Below are positions 8,308-17,525 of a stretch of 64,000 bases of DNA, piece by piece. The notes under the pieces are model-generated. The model did no database searches, was not told the DNA's origin, and was given only the letters and a program-made list of their open reading frames with translations. Source of the DNA: Paraburkholderia fungorum (GTDB taxonomy: Bacteria > Pseudomonadota > Gammaproteobacteria > Burkholderiales > Burkholderiaceae); assembly GCF_902833645.1 (NCBI RefSeq), contig NZ_CADFGE010000003.1:1-64000 (forward strand). The letters run 5' to 3'. Position numbers and translations under genes: made by a program. The first letter of the stretch is position 1; every line of letters starts with the position of its first letter.

Positions 8308-8934
8308 TCAGCGCGTTTGCGTCGCAACGCGCAGGCCGAGCGAAATAAACAGCACGCCGATAATCTTGTTCTGCCAGCGGCTAAGCCATGTCATGCGCTT
8401 GACGAGTTTGCCCAACGGACGAATGGTCAGCACGATCAGCGTTGTATAAAGCGCGCTCATGCCCACGAAGATCAATCCGAGCGTCGCGAACTGCAGGAAT
8501 GACGAGCCGTGCTCCGGGTGAACGAACTGCGGCAGGAAGGCAAGGAAAAACAGCGCGGTCTTGGGATTCAACACTTCGGCAGGAATCGCCTGAAAGAAGG
8601 CCTTGGAAGCGGATACTGGCGCGACCGCCGGCAAATGCGTGCTCGCCTGTTTCTCGCGCAACGCGCGAATGCCCAGGTAGACCAGGTACGCCGCGCCGAC
8701 GAATTTCACGGCATTGAAGGCAAGTGCCGAGGTCATCAGCAGGGCCGACAGCCCGACCGCCGCGCCTAGCGTATGGATGAAATCGCCCACGGCGATACCG
8801 AGACCGGTGAGTATGCCGGCCTTGCGCCCACCATGCACCGTGCGCGTCAAAACCAGCAGCACGGCCGGACCGGGAATCAGAAAGAGCCCTAGTACAACGG
8901 CGACAAACGTTCCTAGCGTTGAAAGGTCGAGCAT
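8308..8934 (-). CDS. LysE/RhtB-family amino-acid exporter
   Basis: A 208-residue inner-membrane protein with about six hydrophobic segments, of the LysE/RhtB family that exports amino acids such as threonine, homoserine or lysine. The N-terminal signature FLIPGPAVLLVLTRT and the mid-protein FFQAIPAEVLNPKTALFFLAF are family hallmarks. A strong AGGAGATGAC sits before the ATG at 8934. It stands alone, divergent from the YigZ-like gene. Substrate cannot be read from sequence. Confidence 0.9.
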   Translation of the reverse strand: MLDLSTLGTFVAVVLGLFLIPGPAVLLVLTRTVHGGRKAGILTGLGIAVGDFIHTLGAAVGLSALLMTSALAFNAVKFVGAAYLVYLGIRALREKQASTHLPAVAPVSASKAFFQAIPAEVLNPKTALFFLAFLPQFVHPEHGSSFLQFATLGLIFVGMSALYTTLIVLTIRPLGKLVKRMTWLSRWQNKIIGVLFISLGLRVATQTR

Positions 8935-9053
8935 GTCATCTCCTGGGTGGCGCGCCTCGTTCAGTGGACAGGGCGCGTTCAGCAGTCGATTATAGACATT
9001 CGCCGATTAGCCGTCGGCGATCCGTTACCATGGCGGGCACGGGGCTGCGTGAG

Positions 9054-9689
9054 ATGCACACGCCCCATGAGTCCGCAACTTTTCCGTCCACTGAAGTCTT
9101 AGCCTTGCCCACCTATACCCTGCCCGCGCCGCTCAGCGCGGAACTCGAAATCCGTAAGAGCCGTTTCATCGCGCATGCGATACCGGTCGCCGACCGCGAC
9201 GCCGCGATGGCCGAGTTGCGGCGTCTGCGCGACGAGCATCCCGGCGCGACGCATGTGTGCTGGGCGCTGCTGGCGGGCGGTCAGTCAGGCATGTCCGACG
9301 ACGGCGAGCCCTCGGGGACCGCGGGCCGCCCCATTCTTGAAGTGCTGCGGCATCATGATCTGGACGGCGTGCTCGCGGCCGTCGTGCGGTATTACGGCGG
9401 CGTCAAACTGGGTGCCGGCGGGCTCGTGCGAGCGTACACCGATGCGATTGCCTCGGCCCTACTGGATGCGCCACGGGTGGAGCGGATTGCTCAGGTCACG
9501 CTGATCGTCGAAGTGAGTTATGCCGACGAAGCGAAAGTGCGCAGATGGATCGAAGCCGAAGGCTATGGACTCGTCGACAGCACTTACGGGATGCTGGTGA
9601 AGATGACGATCCGGCTTCCGGTCAACGCGGTCGACGATGCACGGCTGGCGCTCGTGGATATGACTCAGGGCAAGGCCGGTTTCTTCTGA
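9054..9689 (+). CDS. YigZ/IMPACT-family protein (UPF0029)
   Basis: Protein of about 211 residues of the YigZ/IMPACT family, with an N-terminal UPF0029 domain and a C-terminal DUF1949 ferredoxin-like domain. Visible signatures are the KSRFIAHA entry motif, SDDGEPSGTAGRPIL, and VVRYYGGVKLGAGGLVRAY. Members have been linked to translation-related stress responses, but the biochemical role in bacteria is not settled. The ATG at 9054 is chosen. An ATG at 9030 and a TTG at 9105 (right before PTYTLPAPLS) are alternatives, and the last best matches the E. coli length. Confidence 0.88.
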   Translation: MHTPHESATFPSTEVLALPTYTLPAPLSAELEIRKSRFIAHAIPVADRDAAMAELRRLRDEHPGATHVCWALLAGGQSGMSDDGEPSGTAGRPILEVLRHHDLDGVLAAVVRYYGGVKLGAGGLVRAYTDAIASALLDAPRVERIAQVTLIVEVSYADEAKVRRWIEAEGYGLVDSTYGMLVKMTIRLPVNAVDDARLALVDMTQGKAGFF

Positions 9690-9734
9690 TCGCATTTGCC
9701 CTCCGCGCTCGTCGCGAAGAGGGCAAACGCAGAA

Positions 9735-11840
9735 TCAGAACGCGTATCTTATGCCGGCAAAAACACTCCTTCCCTCCCCGGGATAAAAGATCGCCCCACT
9801 CGCGGTAGCGGCATTGGCCACCGTGCTGATATCGCTAACGTAGCGCTTGTTGGTCAGATTCCTGGCATCGACGAACACCGACACGCCATTGCGGAAATCC
9901 ATTCCGGCTTGCAGGCCCAGCAAGGTGTATCCCGGCACGCGCAGCGTGTTGGCATCATCGGCCCAGGCGCCGGCGGGCACCCAATCCACGGTCGCCGACA
10001 CATGAAAACCGTCTGGCCGCGCATAGCTCAACGCGGCGCGCAGCACGTTGACCGGCACGCCGGCAATCCGGTTGGATCCGTACTGCGGATCGTCCTTGAA
10101 ACGGAAATCGCTCAGATTCCATAGCCCCGACAGCGTAATCCGGTCTCCCGAGCCCGGCTTGAAAACATCGCGCCACACATCGACCGAAGCACCCGCTTCA
10201 ATGCCGCGCAACACGGTCTTGTTGGCGTTGAAGGTAGCGGCCGGAATATCCGGATTCGTCGTGTACTGCAGCAACTGATCGCGCACCATCGACTGATACG
10301 CCGTGAGGTCCCAACTCACCGCGCCACGCGTGCCGCGCGTCCCGACCTCCAGCGTCCACGCATGTTGCGACTGCAACGGCGTAAAGCGCGTGGTCGATGC
10401 GAACGACTGCGCGAGGTCGGTGAAATCCGGCGTGTCCTGGCTGCGGGTAATGTCGACAAAGGCCTGAATCTCGCGATTCGGCTGCCACAACAAACCGAGC
10501 TTCGGATTGATGCCGTTGTAGGTCTGGCTCGCCGATTTATAGGTTGGGTCGGCAGCGAGGCCGCCGTGGTCAACATATTCACGCACGTCACGCAGCGCCT
10601 TGACTCCTGTCATCAGCGCGACGGTCGGCAGGAAAAACAGCCGGTTCTCGACGTAGGCCTCGTAGTTGTAGGCGTTCTGCGACGCGTCGAGTGTCTGCGT
10701 GCCACGATTGCCGGCAACGTTCACGTACTGCCGCGCCTGCGTATTGCCGCCGAAAAAGCGTGCGCCCGCAATCACGTCGTTGCGCATGCCGCCGAGGTTC
10801 AGCGTTGCCGTATAACGAGGCGCCACGCCATAGGTCCAGCCGTCCTGGTCGATGACCTGAAAGATCGGGTGATAGAGGCTCTTGTGGATGGCCCACGTGT
10901 CGATGTCGAGCTGGCCGACGTCGAGTTTCACCGTCGTGCGGTTCGCGATCCGCTCCGTGCGTGTGTTGCGCGCCTGGTCGCCTGACAACGCGCTAGCGGC
11001 AGCTTTGGTTGGATTGTTCAGCGCATCGCTCAGGCTGAGCGTACCCGGCAATTGCTGATCGACGATGTATGCGCCGAGATAGAAGCGCGTCTCGACGTTC
11101 GGACTGAAGCGGTAACCGATGTTGGCGTTGAACTGCTCATATTGACCGCGCGAATGCTGGCGAAAGCCGTCGTTATGATCGACCGTGAACGTGCCGATGA
11201 AATCGAGTGGCCCCACCACGCGCGAAAACTGCGCACTGCTGCGCACCGTGCCAAAACTGCCGCCTTCGAGCCGCAAGATGTTCGGCGCGACCGCTGTGTG
11301 TGCAGTTGGCGTCAGAAAATCGATCGCGCCGCCAAGCGTCGAAGACCCGTAAGCGAGCCCGTTGCCGCCCTTGTAGACCAAGGTTGCCTGCAACGCGAGC
11401 GGATCGATCTGATAATAATCGCCGCTGCCGTCGGCCTGATTGGTCGGTATGCCGTCCTGCAGGATTTCCAGCCCGCGTGTGTGATAAGAACGCGCAATCC
11501 CCGAGCCGCGGATCGACAGACGCAACTCCTGCCCATAGCGGTTCTGCACGAACACGCCCGGCACGTCCTTCAGCACGTCGCGCAGGGTAAAGGCATACGT
11601 GTTCGTATACGACTCGCTATCCACAAAGCCCACTGAACCCGCCGTTTCGTCGAGCTTGCGCTTCTGCTGAACCGGCGTGCTGGACGTTAGAGAATGCCCG
11701 GCCTGCCCTTGCGCAACAACCGGCGCCAATAGTTTCGGCTCCGAAACGTCGGAGGGTTTGCTGGTCTGCGCAAGCGCGTGCGTAGCGAAGAAAACCGCGG
11801 CGCTCGACAGCGCGCCGCTTCTTTTGATGAATCGATACAT
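9735..11840 (-). CDS. TonB-dependent outer-membrane receptor
   Basis: A 701-residue outer-membrane gated barrel. The signal peptide ends near HALAQ (about residue 25). A plug domain follows, with LRDVLKDVPGVFVQNRYG and RLSIRGSGIARSYHTRGLE. The barrel runs to a C-terminal phenylalanine (GIRYAF), as expected for BAM-assembled proteins. The ATG at 11840 is chosen because it begins the signal peptide; an upstream extension to 11978 lacks one. It lies downstream of a DUF2946 gene on the same strand, 286 bases away, a pairing often seen near metal-related loci. The ligand (ferric siderophore, copper or another metal chelate) cannot be decided from sequence. Confidence 0.93.
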   Translation of the reverse strand: MYRFIKRSGALSSAAVFFATHALAQTSKPSDVSEPKLLAPVVAQGQAGHSLTSSTPVQQKRKLDETAGSVGFVDSESYTNTYAFTLRDVLKDVPGVFVQNRYGQELRLSIRGSGIARSYHTRGLEILQDGIPTNQADGSGDYYQIDPLALQATLVYKGGNGLAYGSSTLGGAIDFLTPTAHTAVAPNILRLEGGSFGTVRSSAQFSRVVGPLDFIGTFTVDHNDGFRQHSRGQYEQFNANIGYRFSPNVETRFYLGAYIVDQQLPGTLSLSDALNNPTKAAASALSGDQARNTRTERIANRTTVKLDVGQLDIDTWAIHKSLYHPIFQVIDQDGWTYGVAPRYTATLNLGGMRNDVIAGARFFGGNTQARQYVNVAGNRGTQTLDASQNAYNYEAYVENRLFFLPTVALMTGVKALRDVREYVDHGGLAADPTYKSASQTYNGINPKLGLLWQPNREIQAFVDITRSQDTPDFTDLAQSFASTTRFTPLQSQHAWTLEVGTRGTRGAVSWDLTAYQSMVRDQLLQYTTNPDIPAATFNANKTVLRGIEAGASVDVWRDVFKPGSGDRITLSGLWNLSDFRFKDDPQYGSNRIAGVPVNVLRAALSYARPDGFHVSATVDWVPAGAWADDANTLRVPGYTLLGLQAGMDFRNGVSVFVDARNLTNKRYVSDISTVANAATASGAIFYPGEGRSVFAGIRYAF

Positions 11841-12126
11841 AGGATGAGGTCCCGGCGCTGCATCGTGGCAGCGTCTTTTTTGAATGTGGCATATCGCGCG
11901 CATTCGATCAGGTCGAATACGCGTGTGAATGGGCCACGCGGCAAGCACACGCCAACAGGCACAGGCGTGCGCATGCAAGCACGCGCAGGCTCTGCTAGCT
12001 AACGATAAAAGCCGGTGGCGAAGGAAAGAGGGTCTGCGCGCTCAGGCAGGCATGCGCGTCGTCGTCGCAACAGCGGCATTCATGCGCGAGCACGCCACAC
12101 CTGGCATGCAGGCAGACCGGTGGGAA

Positions 12127-12507
12127 TCAGATAACGGCGGCAGGTGGGGCGCGGGGCTGCGCGGACAGATGCGGCGTAACGGACGGTGCGCTGACGCTGC
12201 CGTGGACGACAGCGGTATGCGCGAAAGCTGCTTGAGTCGCGAAGGCAAGCGGCACCGGTGGCACGGCCGGGAAATGTGCGAGCAATCCGCAATAGCCGCA
12301 TGCTTCCCAATGAAACGCCAGCGAATGCGAGTCACTTGCGCCACTGCTCGTCGACGCATCGGCCTGCGCCGAACAATGGTCGACCAACGCCGCGTCGAGA
12401 CGATCCCGCGCATTCAACGCCTGCGACACCGTAGGTGCGAGCGTTGCCATCAGGATTGCGAGCAATCCGAGGATACTGCCGATCTTCTGCAGATGGCGGC
12501 GCAGCAT
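12127..12507 (-). CDS. DUF2946 protein, secreted or membrane-anchored
   Basis: A 126-residue protein starting MLRRHLQKIGSILGLLAILM, a signal or anchor segment. It has the DUF2946 signature HWEACGYCGLLAH with paired Cys and His residues that could bind a metal such as copper, and an Ala/Pro-rich tail. The ATG at 12507 is preferred over the upstream open frame because it starts at the hydrophobic leader. The TonB receptor follows on the same strand, so both may handle the same metal. Function is not established for the family. Confidence 0.7.
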   Translation of the reverse strand: MLRRHLQKIGSILGLLAILMATLAPTVSQALNARDRLDAALVDHCSAQADASTSSGASDSHSLAFHWEACGYCGLLAHFPAVPPVPLAFATQAAFAHTAVVHGSVSAPSVTPHLSAQPRAPPAAVI

Positions 12508-12973
12508 AGGGCGAGATGTTGGAGAAATGAAAGCCGGGAGATTATGCCACGCAGCTTCGCCGAAATCACACGCCGATCGACACGTAATGATGGATATAGC
12601 GGCCTGCATGAGATGACGCGCAAGTCTCGCGATTTTCACGCGCGACGGTTATTGTCGTGAGACAACTGGAACAACCGCCAGCGCATCGATGTGAGCGCGC
12701 GGATGCGGCATGGGTAGCAGCTATCCTCTAATGACGCAGTGCCTATTGAAGAAACGGCCCGTTATGATGAGCGGGGCCGTTTCAATCGGTCGCGAATTCC
12801 GGCCCCTGATCCTGTTAAGAAGACGAATGGGATCGGCTCGCTGTTACCATGCTGCTCTGTACCGGGATGACTCAACTTAAAAGGCAACCCCTCTGACCTC
12901 GACCGCCGCTTTTTCCAGCACAGCGCCCAAGTCGCCGCACCAGAGCCAATCTCAGCGGCAATCGCATGGTCCC
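12508..12973. other. Intergenic region with a perfect hairpin
   Basis: Divergent promoter region between the DUF2946 gene (minus) and the lipoprotein gene (plus). It holds a stem-loop GAAACGGCCC (12751-12760) / GGGCCGTTTC (12774-12783) with a 13-base loop and no T-run. No other gene or clear operator was seen. Confidence 0.45.
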
Positions 12974-13537
12974 ATGCGTCCGGCCTTGAGATCCACTGTG
13001 CTCAAGGGTTGTGGCGCCGTAGCACTGCCGTTGATGCTGTCTGCCTGCTCCTGGTCGTGGTTCGGCCTGAATAGTCCACCGCGCGCGGCCGCGCACTCCA
13101 CCGGCTGGCTCAGCGTCGCCCCTGCTCGCGACTTCGTGTACATGGCTGCGCGCAACGGCCAGGTTTCGCCGAACCGGATCGAAAACACGGCAATGACCGG
13201 CATCGTGCTCAAAAGCGACATCAACGAGGCCGTGCGCAACAGCATCGCCAGCAGGTTGCAGATTGCCGGTTTTCATCTCACCGAAGGCCGCAGGGTTTTG
13301 AGCGGAAGCATCGAGAAGTTCACGGTGGACGACACGCGCTCACCTGCATACTGGACACTGAAAATGCGCTACGTCGTGACCGATGCCGCGAGCCAGAAAG
13401 TGGTGTTCTCGACCACGAAGACAGTCCGGCAGAAGTCACCCAAATTCACCAGCAATACCATCGCCATCGAAGACACGGTCAAGCTGAGCGTCGATGCGCT
13501 GATCAGCGACCCGGGCTTTGTTAAATCGGTGAATTGA
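12974..13537 (+). CDS. Lipoprotein, YajG-like
   Basis: A 187-residue predicted lipoprotein. The signal peptide ends in the lipobox LSAC (Cys about residue 25). The mature part has a YajG/ABC-auxiliary-like layout: a helix-rich middle (LKSDINEAVRNSIASRLQIAGF) and a beta part (SGSIEKFTVDDTRSPAYWTL). Such proteins sit in the outer membrane facing the periplasm. Their role is unknown. The gene stands alone. The start at 12974 lacks a strong Shine-Dalgarno sequence but gives a proper signal peptide. Confidence 0.75.
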   Translation: MRPALRSTVLKGCGAVALPLMLSACSWSWFGLNSPPRAAAHSTGWLSVAPARDFVYMAARNGQVSPNRIENTAMTGIVLKSDINEAVRNSIASRLQIAGFHLTEGRRVLSGSIEKFTVDDTRSPAYWTLKMRYVVTDAASQKVVFSTTKTVRQKSPKFTSNTIAIEDTVKLSVDALISDPGFVKSVN

Positions 13538-13681
13538 ACGCGCGGACTGAATCGGCACGGCTCGCCGATTCGCTACAATCGGCAAATATCGGGAAATCGC
13601 GGAATCAGGGCGTTACAGGCGCCCGCGGCTCCGCGCACGCCCGTTCGTCGCAATCCCGTGCCTTTCTCCGTGCGAGCCGTC

Positions 13682-14302
13682 ATGTCCCTCACCGCCTGGC
13701 TGTTCTTCCTGCCCGCCTGCTTCGCGATCAACCTCGCGCCCGGCCCAAACAATCTTCTGTCGATTAACGTCGCCGCGCGCCACGGCTTCATGACGGCCTT
13801 CGTCGGCGGCACCGGCCGGCTTGTCGCGTTCGCGTTGATGCTGGTGTTGGCTGCAACCGGTCTCGCCGTTGTGTTGCATGCATCCGAGTGGTTCTTTCTA
13901 GCGATCAAACTGGCGGGCGCCGCCTACCTGATCTGGCTGGCGATACAGTTGTGGCGCAGCGACGCCCCCGCGATCGACACGATGCAGCAAGACGACGCGT
14001 CGCTGTGGCGGATCGCGCGGCAGGAATGCCTCGTTGCTGCCGGCAATCCGAAGGCGATTCTGGTTTTCACCGCGTTCTTGCCGCAGTTCGTCGATATCGC
14101 CAAGCCGATGCTGCCGCAATTCGCGGTGCTCGGTGCGAGTTTCCTGGTGCTTGAGTGGGTGGCGATCGCGCTTTACTCGTGGGCGGGGATGCACCTTGGC
14201 AAGTGGCTGGTTCGTGCGAAGGTTCGGCGGTGGTTCAATCGCTGCTGTGGGGCGTTTCTTGGGGCGATTGGGGTGAGTTTTTTGCTGGTTCGGAGGGGGT
14301 AA
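13682..14302 (+). CDS. LysE-family exporter
   Basis: A 206-residue inner-membrane protein of the LysE/RhtB family, with about six hydrophobic segments. Family marks are NLAPGPNNLLSINVAARHGF near the N-terminus and AAGNPKAILVFTAFLPQF in the middle. The start at 13682 (MSLTAWLFFLPACF) is preferred to the ATG at 13658 because the hydrophobic helix begins there. The last 100 bases switch to G- and T-rich codons, unlike the rest of the gene. It is convergent with the exopolysaccharide locus, with only one base between the two stops. Confidence 0.88.
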   Translation: MSLTAWLFFLPACFAINLAPGPNNLLSINVAARHGFMTAFVGGTGRLVAFALMLVLAATGLAVVLHASEWFFLAIKLAGAAYLIWLAIQLWRSDAPAIDTMQQDDASLWRIARQECLVAAGNPKAILVFTAFLPQFVDIAKPMLPQFAVLGASFLVLEWVAIALYSWAGMHLGKWLVRAKVRRWFNRCCGAFLGAIGVSFLLVRRG

Positions 14303-14303
14303 G

Positions 14304-14714
14304 TCAATCCACGCCAAGCACGCGAGCTGGGACGCCCACCGCCGTGGCGTTAGGCGGCACGTCGATCATCACAACAGCGTTCGCACCAATCTTCGCTCCG
14401 CGCCCAATAGTCACCGGGCCCAGAATGCATGCTCCCGCACCAATAAGCACATCGTCTTCAATGACGGGCGCGCCGGGACGCCCTCGCCCTCCAATCACCA
14501 CATTGGGCGCAATAATGATGTTGCTACCGAGTACCGCCTGCCGATGAACGACGATGCCGAGCCCCTGATAGCCGAATACCACATTGCGCCCAACCGTTAC
14601 CGAAGGTGGCAGGGACACCGAGAAGACAACACGGTTAAGCACCTTCAAGCCCCAAGGTAGAAAGGGCACGCGCAAGCGATAAAGCAGATGTGCAAGCCGA
14701 TAGATATGCAGCAT
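14304..14714 (-). CDS. Hexapeptide-repeat acetyltransferase (exopolysaccharide locus)
   Basis: A 136-residue serine-acetyltransferase-like protein that would O-acetylate a sugar of the repeat unit from acetyl-CoA. Left-handed beta-helix repeats are visible: IIIAPNVVIGGRGRPGAPVI and VLIGAGACILGPVTIGRGAKIGANAVV, ending with the family PPNATAVGVPARVLG. The N-terminal helix is basic and hydrophobic, suggesting membrane association. It is the last gene of the minus-strand exopolysaccharide run. Confidence 0.85.
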   Translation of the reverse strand: MLHIYRLAHLLYRLRVPFLPWGLKVLNRVVFSVSLPPSVTVGRNVVFGYQGLGIVVHRQAVLGSNIIIAPNVVIGGRGRPGAPVIEDDVLIGAGACILGPVTIGRGAKIGANAVVMIDVPPNATAVGVPARVLGVD

Positions 14715-14770
14715 GAATCTCGTCCTGTTTAAAGAAGCCGGAGCGGTTGCCCACTCATCCCCACGACCTG

Positions 14771-15505
14771 CTACCGCTCTACGATCAGCGCCTTACCCAA
14801 CATCAGCGCGAACCTGCTATTGGTAACCAGATAGCGACGCCACATTCGGCGCGGCTCCTGCAGGACACGAAAAAACCATTCCAGTCCCACCCTTTGCATC
14901 CAACGAGGTGCGCGGCTGACTTTACCCGCCACCACATCGAACGTCCCGCCAACTCCCATTACAAAGTCGACACCGAGCGTGCCTTTCCAGCGGTTAATGA
15001 AGTTTTCCTTGGCGGGTGACGTAATCGCCACGAAAAGCATCCGCGCGCCAGACTCGCGGATGCAGTCGACAACCGGTTGTTGATCTTCGCCAAAATAGCC
15101 GTGGTGATAGCCGGCAATCCGAAGTCCTGAATAACGTCTCTCGCATATCGCGGCCACCCGCGCGACAACCTCCTCCGTCGCGCCGAGCAGATATACCGGC
15201 AGTCCCAGCCTCGCCGCCTCCGCAAGTAACCTGTCAAACAGATCAACGCCTGTAACACGCTCCGGTACTGCATGGCCGAGCATCCGGGCTGCCCAGACCA
15301 CCCCCATTCCATCGACGCTGATCAGGTCGCAGGAATGGACTGACTGCGCGAGTTCCTTATCGGACTGCATATGCACGAGCTTCGCCACGTTGACCGCAAC
15401 ATGTTGCGTGAACTGCTTCGTGACAATCCTCGTTGAAATTGCGGAAACGGTTTCATCCATTGTCGCCGAGTCCATAGGACATCCAAGTATTTCAATGCGC
15501 TTCAT
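14771..15505 (-). CDS. WecG/TagA/CpsF-family glycosyltransferase (GT26)
   Basis: A 244-residue GT26 enzyme. Family signatures are VNVAKLVHMQSDKELAQSV, SVDGMGVVWAARMLG, RVTGVDLFDRLL and VAITSPAKENFINRW. WecG members transfer ManNAcA from UDP-ManNAcA to a lipid-linked acceptor. Because the same locus carries wecB and wecC, which make UDP-ManNAcA, that donor is the natural prediction here. It acts at the cytoplasmic face of the inner membrane. TagA members use UDP-ManNAc, so the precise donor is inferred from context. Confidence 0.9.
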   Translation of the reverse strand: MKRIEILGCPMDSATMDETVSAISTRIVTKQFTQHVAVNVAKLVHMQSDKELAQSVHSCDLISVDGMGVVWAARMLGHAVPERVTGVDLFDRLLAEAARLGLPVYLLGATEEVVARVAAICERRYSGLRIAGYHHGYFGEDQQPVVDCIRESGARMLFVAITSPAKENFINRWKGTLGVDFVMGVGGTFDVVAGKVSRAPRWMQRVGLEWFFRVLQEPRRMWRRYLVTNSRFALMLGKALIVER

Positions 15506-15558
15506 AAAACCACTCTCTATAGCCTCCGCGAATCAATGGTTTATCGCGGATGGGATAC

Positions 15559-16365
15559 TCATTTCTTCGAAACCGAAACCGGCCCGAAGAACAGCGTAAT
15601 TTCACTGACATCGGATGGCGACGCATTCCATCCGGCCTTGTACAACCCCATCTTGAGATATGCGTCCTGCACCCCCGGATAGGCGTTCGGCGTCCCTTGC
15701 GATGCAAACACCGAATGCCCGTCTTTCCACAATTGAGTCGATGCGTGATGACCTGAATCGTCGGCAACATAGCGCAGCGCCCAGTTGACCCACTTGCCCT
15801 GATCGGCCTCGGCGCAACACAGCCACTTCCCTGCCGAAACGGTCATTGTATTTGCGCCTCCACGTTCGGAAATTGCGTACCGATTGCCTTGCAGGCTCAG
15901 CGCGATCGTTGGGCCGCCCGTCCACTCTCCTTGATGGATCTGCGTGACAATGACCGCCTGTTTGGTGTCGAACTTGAACCCAGCAGGAATGAAGGTGCTC
16001 CATCTCAGCAAATAGTCTGAGCCTTGCGAAAAACTCACTGCTTTCGGGAAGATCAACTCCGCACGAGGGACGCCGTTGGCAATCTTCGAAAAGTCTTCGG
16101 ATTTTGACAGATGAACGCGTACGGCCTTCCTTCCTGGCATCACCGGATCATCAACTACGGCTATATCGCCGACATTCGCCTGAACGCCGATGTTCGCATC
16201 AACGCCACCGCTCCATGTCGTCGAGAACAGCTTGTCGTAGGTGCTCGCCAACGCTGTCATTTTCGGATCGGTCCAGACGACACCCATTTCCTGCGCGCTA
16301 ACTACGCTACATAGGATTCCAAAAATACCAATCAGACTCCATCGGTAACCGGGCATGACGTTCAT
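15559..16365 (-). CDS. Secreted polysaccharide-lyase-like protein
   Basis: A 268-residue protein with a signal peptide (MNVMPGYRWSLIGIFGILCS, cut near VSAQ). The mature part looks like a beta-jelly-roll lyase of the heparin-lyase-I/PL20-like group: PRAELIFPKAVSFSQGSDYL, TQIHQGEWTGGPTIALSL, WVNWALRYV and LKMGLYKAGW are the kind of strands seen there. It probably trims or releases the uronic-acid-containing polymer in the periplasm. Its ATG overlaps the stop of the preceding glycosyltransferase as ATGA, with GGGGAGGAAGG just upstream, so it is translationally coupled. The upstream extension of the frame is a shadow. Family assignment is by eye. Confidence 0.65.
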   Translation of the reverse strand: MNVMPGYRWSLIGIFGILCSVVSAQEMGVVWTDPKMTALASTYDKLFSTTWSGGVDANIGVQANVGDIAVVDDPVMPGRKAVRVHLSKSEDFSKIANGVPRAELIFPKAVSFSQGSDYLLRWSTFIPAGFKFDTKQAVIVTQIHQGEWTGGPTIALSLQGNRYAISERGGANTMTVSAGKWLCCAEADQGKWVNWALRYVADDSGHHASTQLWKDGHSVFASQGTPNAYPGVQDAYLKMGLYKAGWNASPSDVSEITLFFGPVSVSKK

Positions 16366-17525
16366 AGACCTTCCTCCCCTTTTGAATCGTTCACTACCCG
16401 ATAGCAGTGAACGTACTGACTCACTATCGCGCCAACCGAATAGCGGCTTAGCGCCCGGGACACAGCTGCTTCCCCCATCGCATACGCGATATCGGGGCGC
16501 TCTATCAGAAACCGAATTCTTTTCGCAAGTGCGCGCACGCTTCCGGGGCGTACCAGATAACCTGTCACCCCGTCCTCGACCAGATCCAGGAAACCTCCCA
16601 CTCCGGTGCCGATCACCGGTCGCCCGATAAACATCGCCTCCAACGTCGAGATGCCAAATGCCTCGAAATGACTCGGCATGCAAAACAGGCGAGCGTCGCG
16701 ATAGAACGCGAGCTTTTCATCGCCCTGCAGCCAGCCAACGAAGCGCACCTGATCGCCTATACCGTAACCAATCGCCGCACGCGCCCATCTGTCTGTGTCG
16801 CCGCCCCCCGCCAACCTCAATTGGAAGTTCAGTCCTTGACGGGTCAATAGCGCCGTCGCTCTCAACAGCTCGTCAATCCCCTTTCCTTCCGTAAATCTGC
16901 CGACAAAAGCGACGTATGGCGTGACGTCGGTACCTTGCGCGTCAGAGCTGTCACGCAGCGCCGCACCTGCCATCGCCTCGGCCTCACACGCGGTGTTTCC
17001 GATCACATAGAGGCCATGTGCCCCCCCGCGATATCCTTGAAGCTCGGCCGCAATCGCCGATGACACCGCCACCACGCCGTCAGCCCCGCGAATAAAACAT
17101 GACACCGCTTTACGCGTGAATGAGCCACTATTGGTCCAGAACTTGCGGAAGTTTCCCGCATGCAGATGGAAAATCGTCTTCTTTCCAATGAGCCTGGCAA
17201 GAACGTATAAGGTGAATTTCCGGTAAAACGATCCGCGGACCGACACATGGAAGTGAACCAGGTCGACGCCGTTCAACATCGCAATCAGAAAGCGCGGAAT
17301 ATCGAGCAGCAGAAAGCACAACAAAGAATTCACGCTCTGGAATCCATGTGTTTCGAAGATCGCTAACACCACCGCCTCGCGCTGGAACTGGTTTCGCTGA
17401 GCACCGAGTTCTGCGAGAACCGAAGCAATGCCGCCTCGCTGCCCATGGCCCGGTCCTACGTGCAGCACCCGCAACGGCGACGCTCTATAGTGCGCGTTCG
17501 AGTCAAAGTCATTGAGCTTACGCAT
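16362..17525 (-). CDS. Glycosyltransferase family 4
   Basis: A 387-residue retaining GT-B enzyme. The N-terminal Rossmann half begins with PLRVLHVGPGHGQRGGIASV. The C-terminal half has YVAFVGRFTEGKGIDELL, the E-x7-E region MPSHFEAFGISTLEAMFIGRP and VGGFLDLVEDGVTGYLV. It would add one sugar to the growing lipid-linked repeat unit at the inner membrane. The start at 17525 overlaps the 3' end of the polymerase gene by eight bases, as in a tight operon. Sugar and linkage are unknown. Confidence 0.92.
   Translation of the reverse strand: MRKLNDFDSNAHYRASPLRVLHVGPGHGQRGGIASVLAELGAQRNQFQREAVVLAIFETHGFQSVNSLLCFLLLDIPRFLIAMLNGVDLVHFHVSVRGSFYRKFTLYVLARLIGKKTIFHLHAGNFRKFWTNSGSFTRKAVSCFIRGADGVVAVSSAIAAELQGYRGGAHGLYVIGNTACEAEAMAGAALRDSSDAQGTDVTPYVAFVGRFTEGKGIDELLRATALLTRQGLNFQLRLAGGGDTDRWARAAIGYGIGDQVRFVGWLQGDEKLAFYRDARLFCMPSHFEAFGISTLEAMFIGRPVIGTGVGGFLDLVEDGVTGYLVRPGSVRALAKRIRFLIERPDIAYAMGEAAVSRALSRYSVGAIVSQYVHCYRVVNDSKGEEGL

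Noticed and set aside
9735..11978. Long upstream extension of the TonB-receptor frame
   Set aside because: The extra 46 residues are Cys/Arg/His-rich and would bury the signal peptide that begins at 11840.
15602..16003. 133-codon frame inside the lyase-like gene
   Set aside because: Shifted frame without ribosome binding site; Arg-rich.
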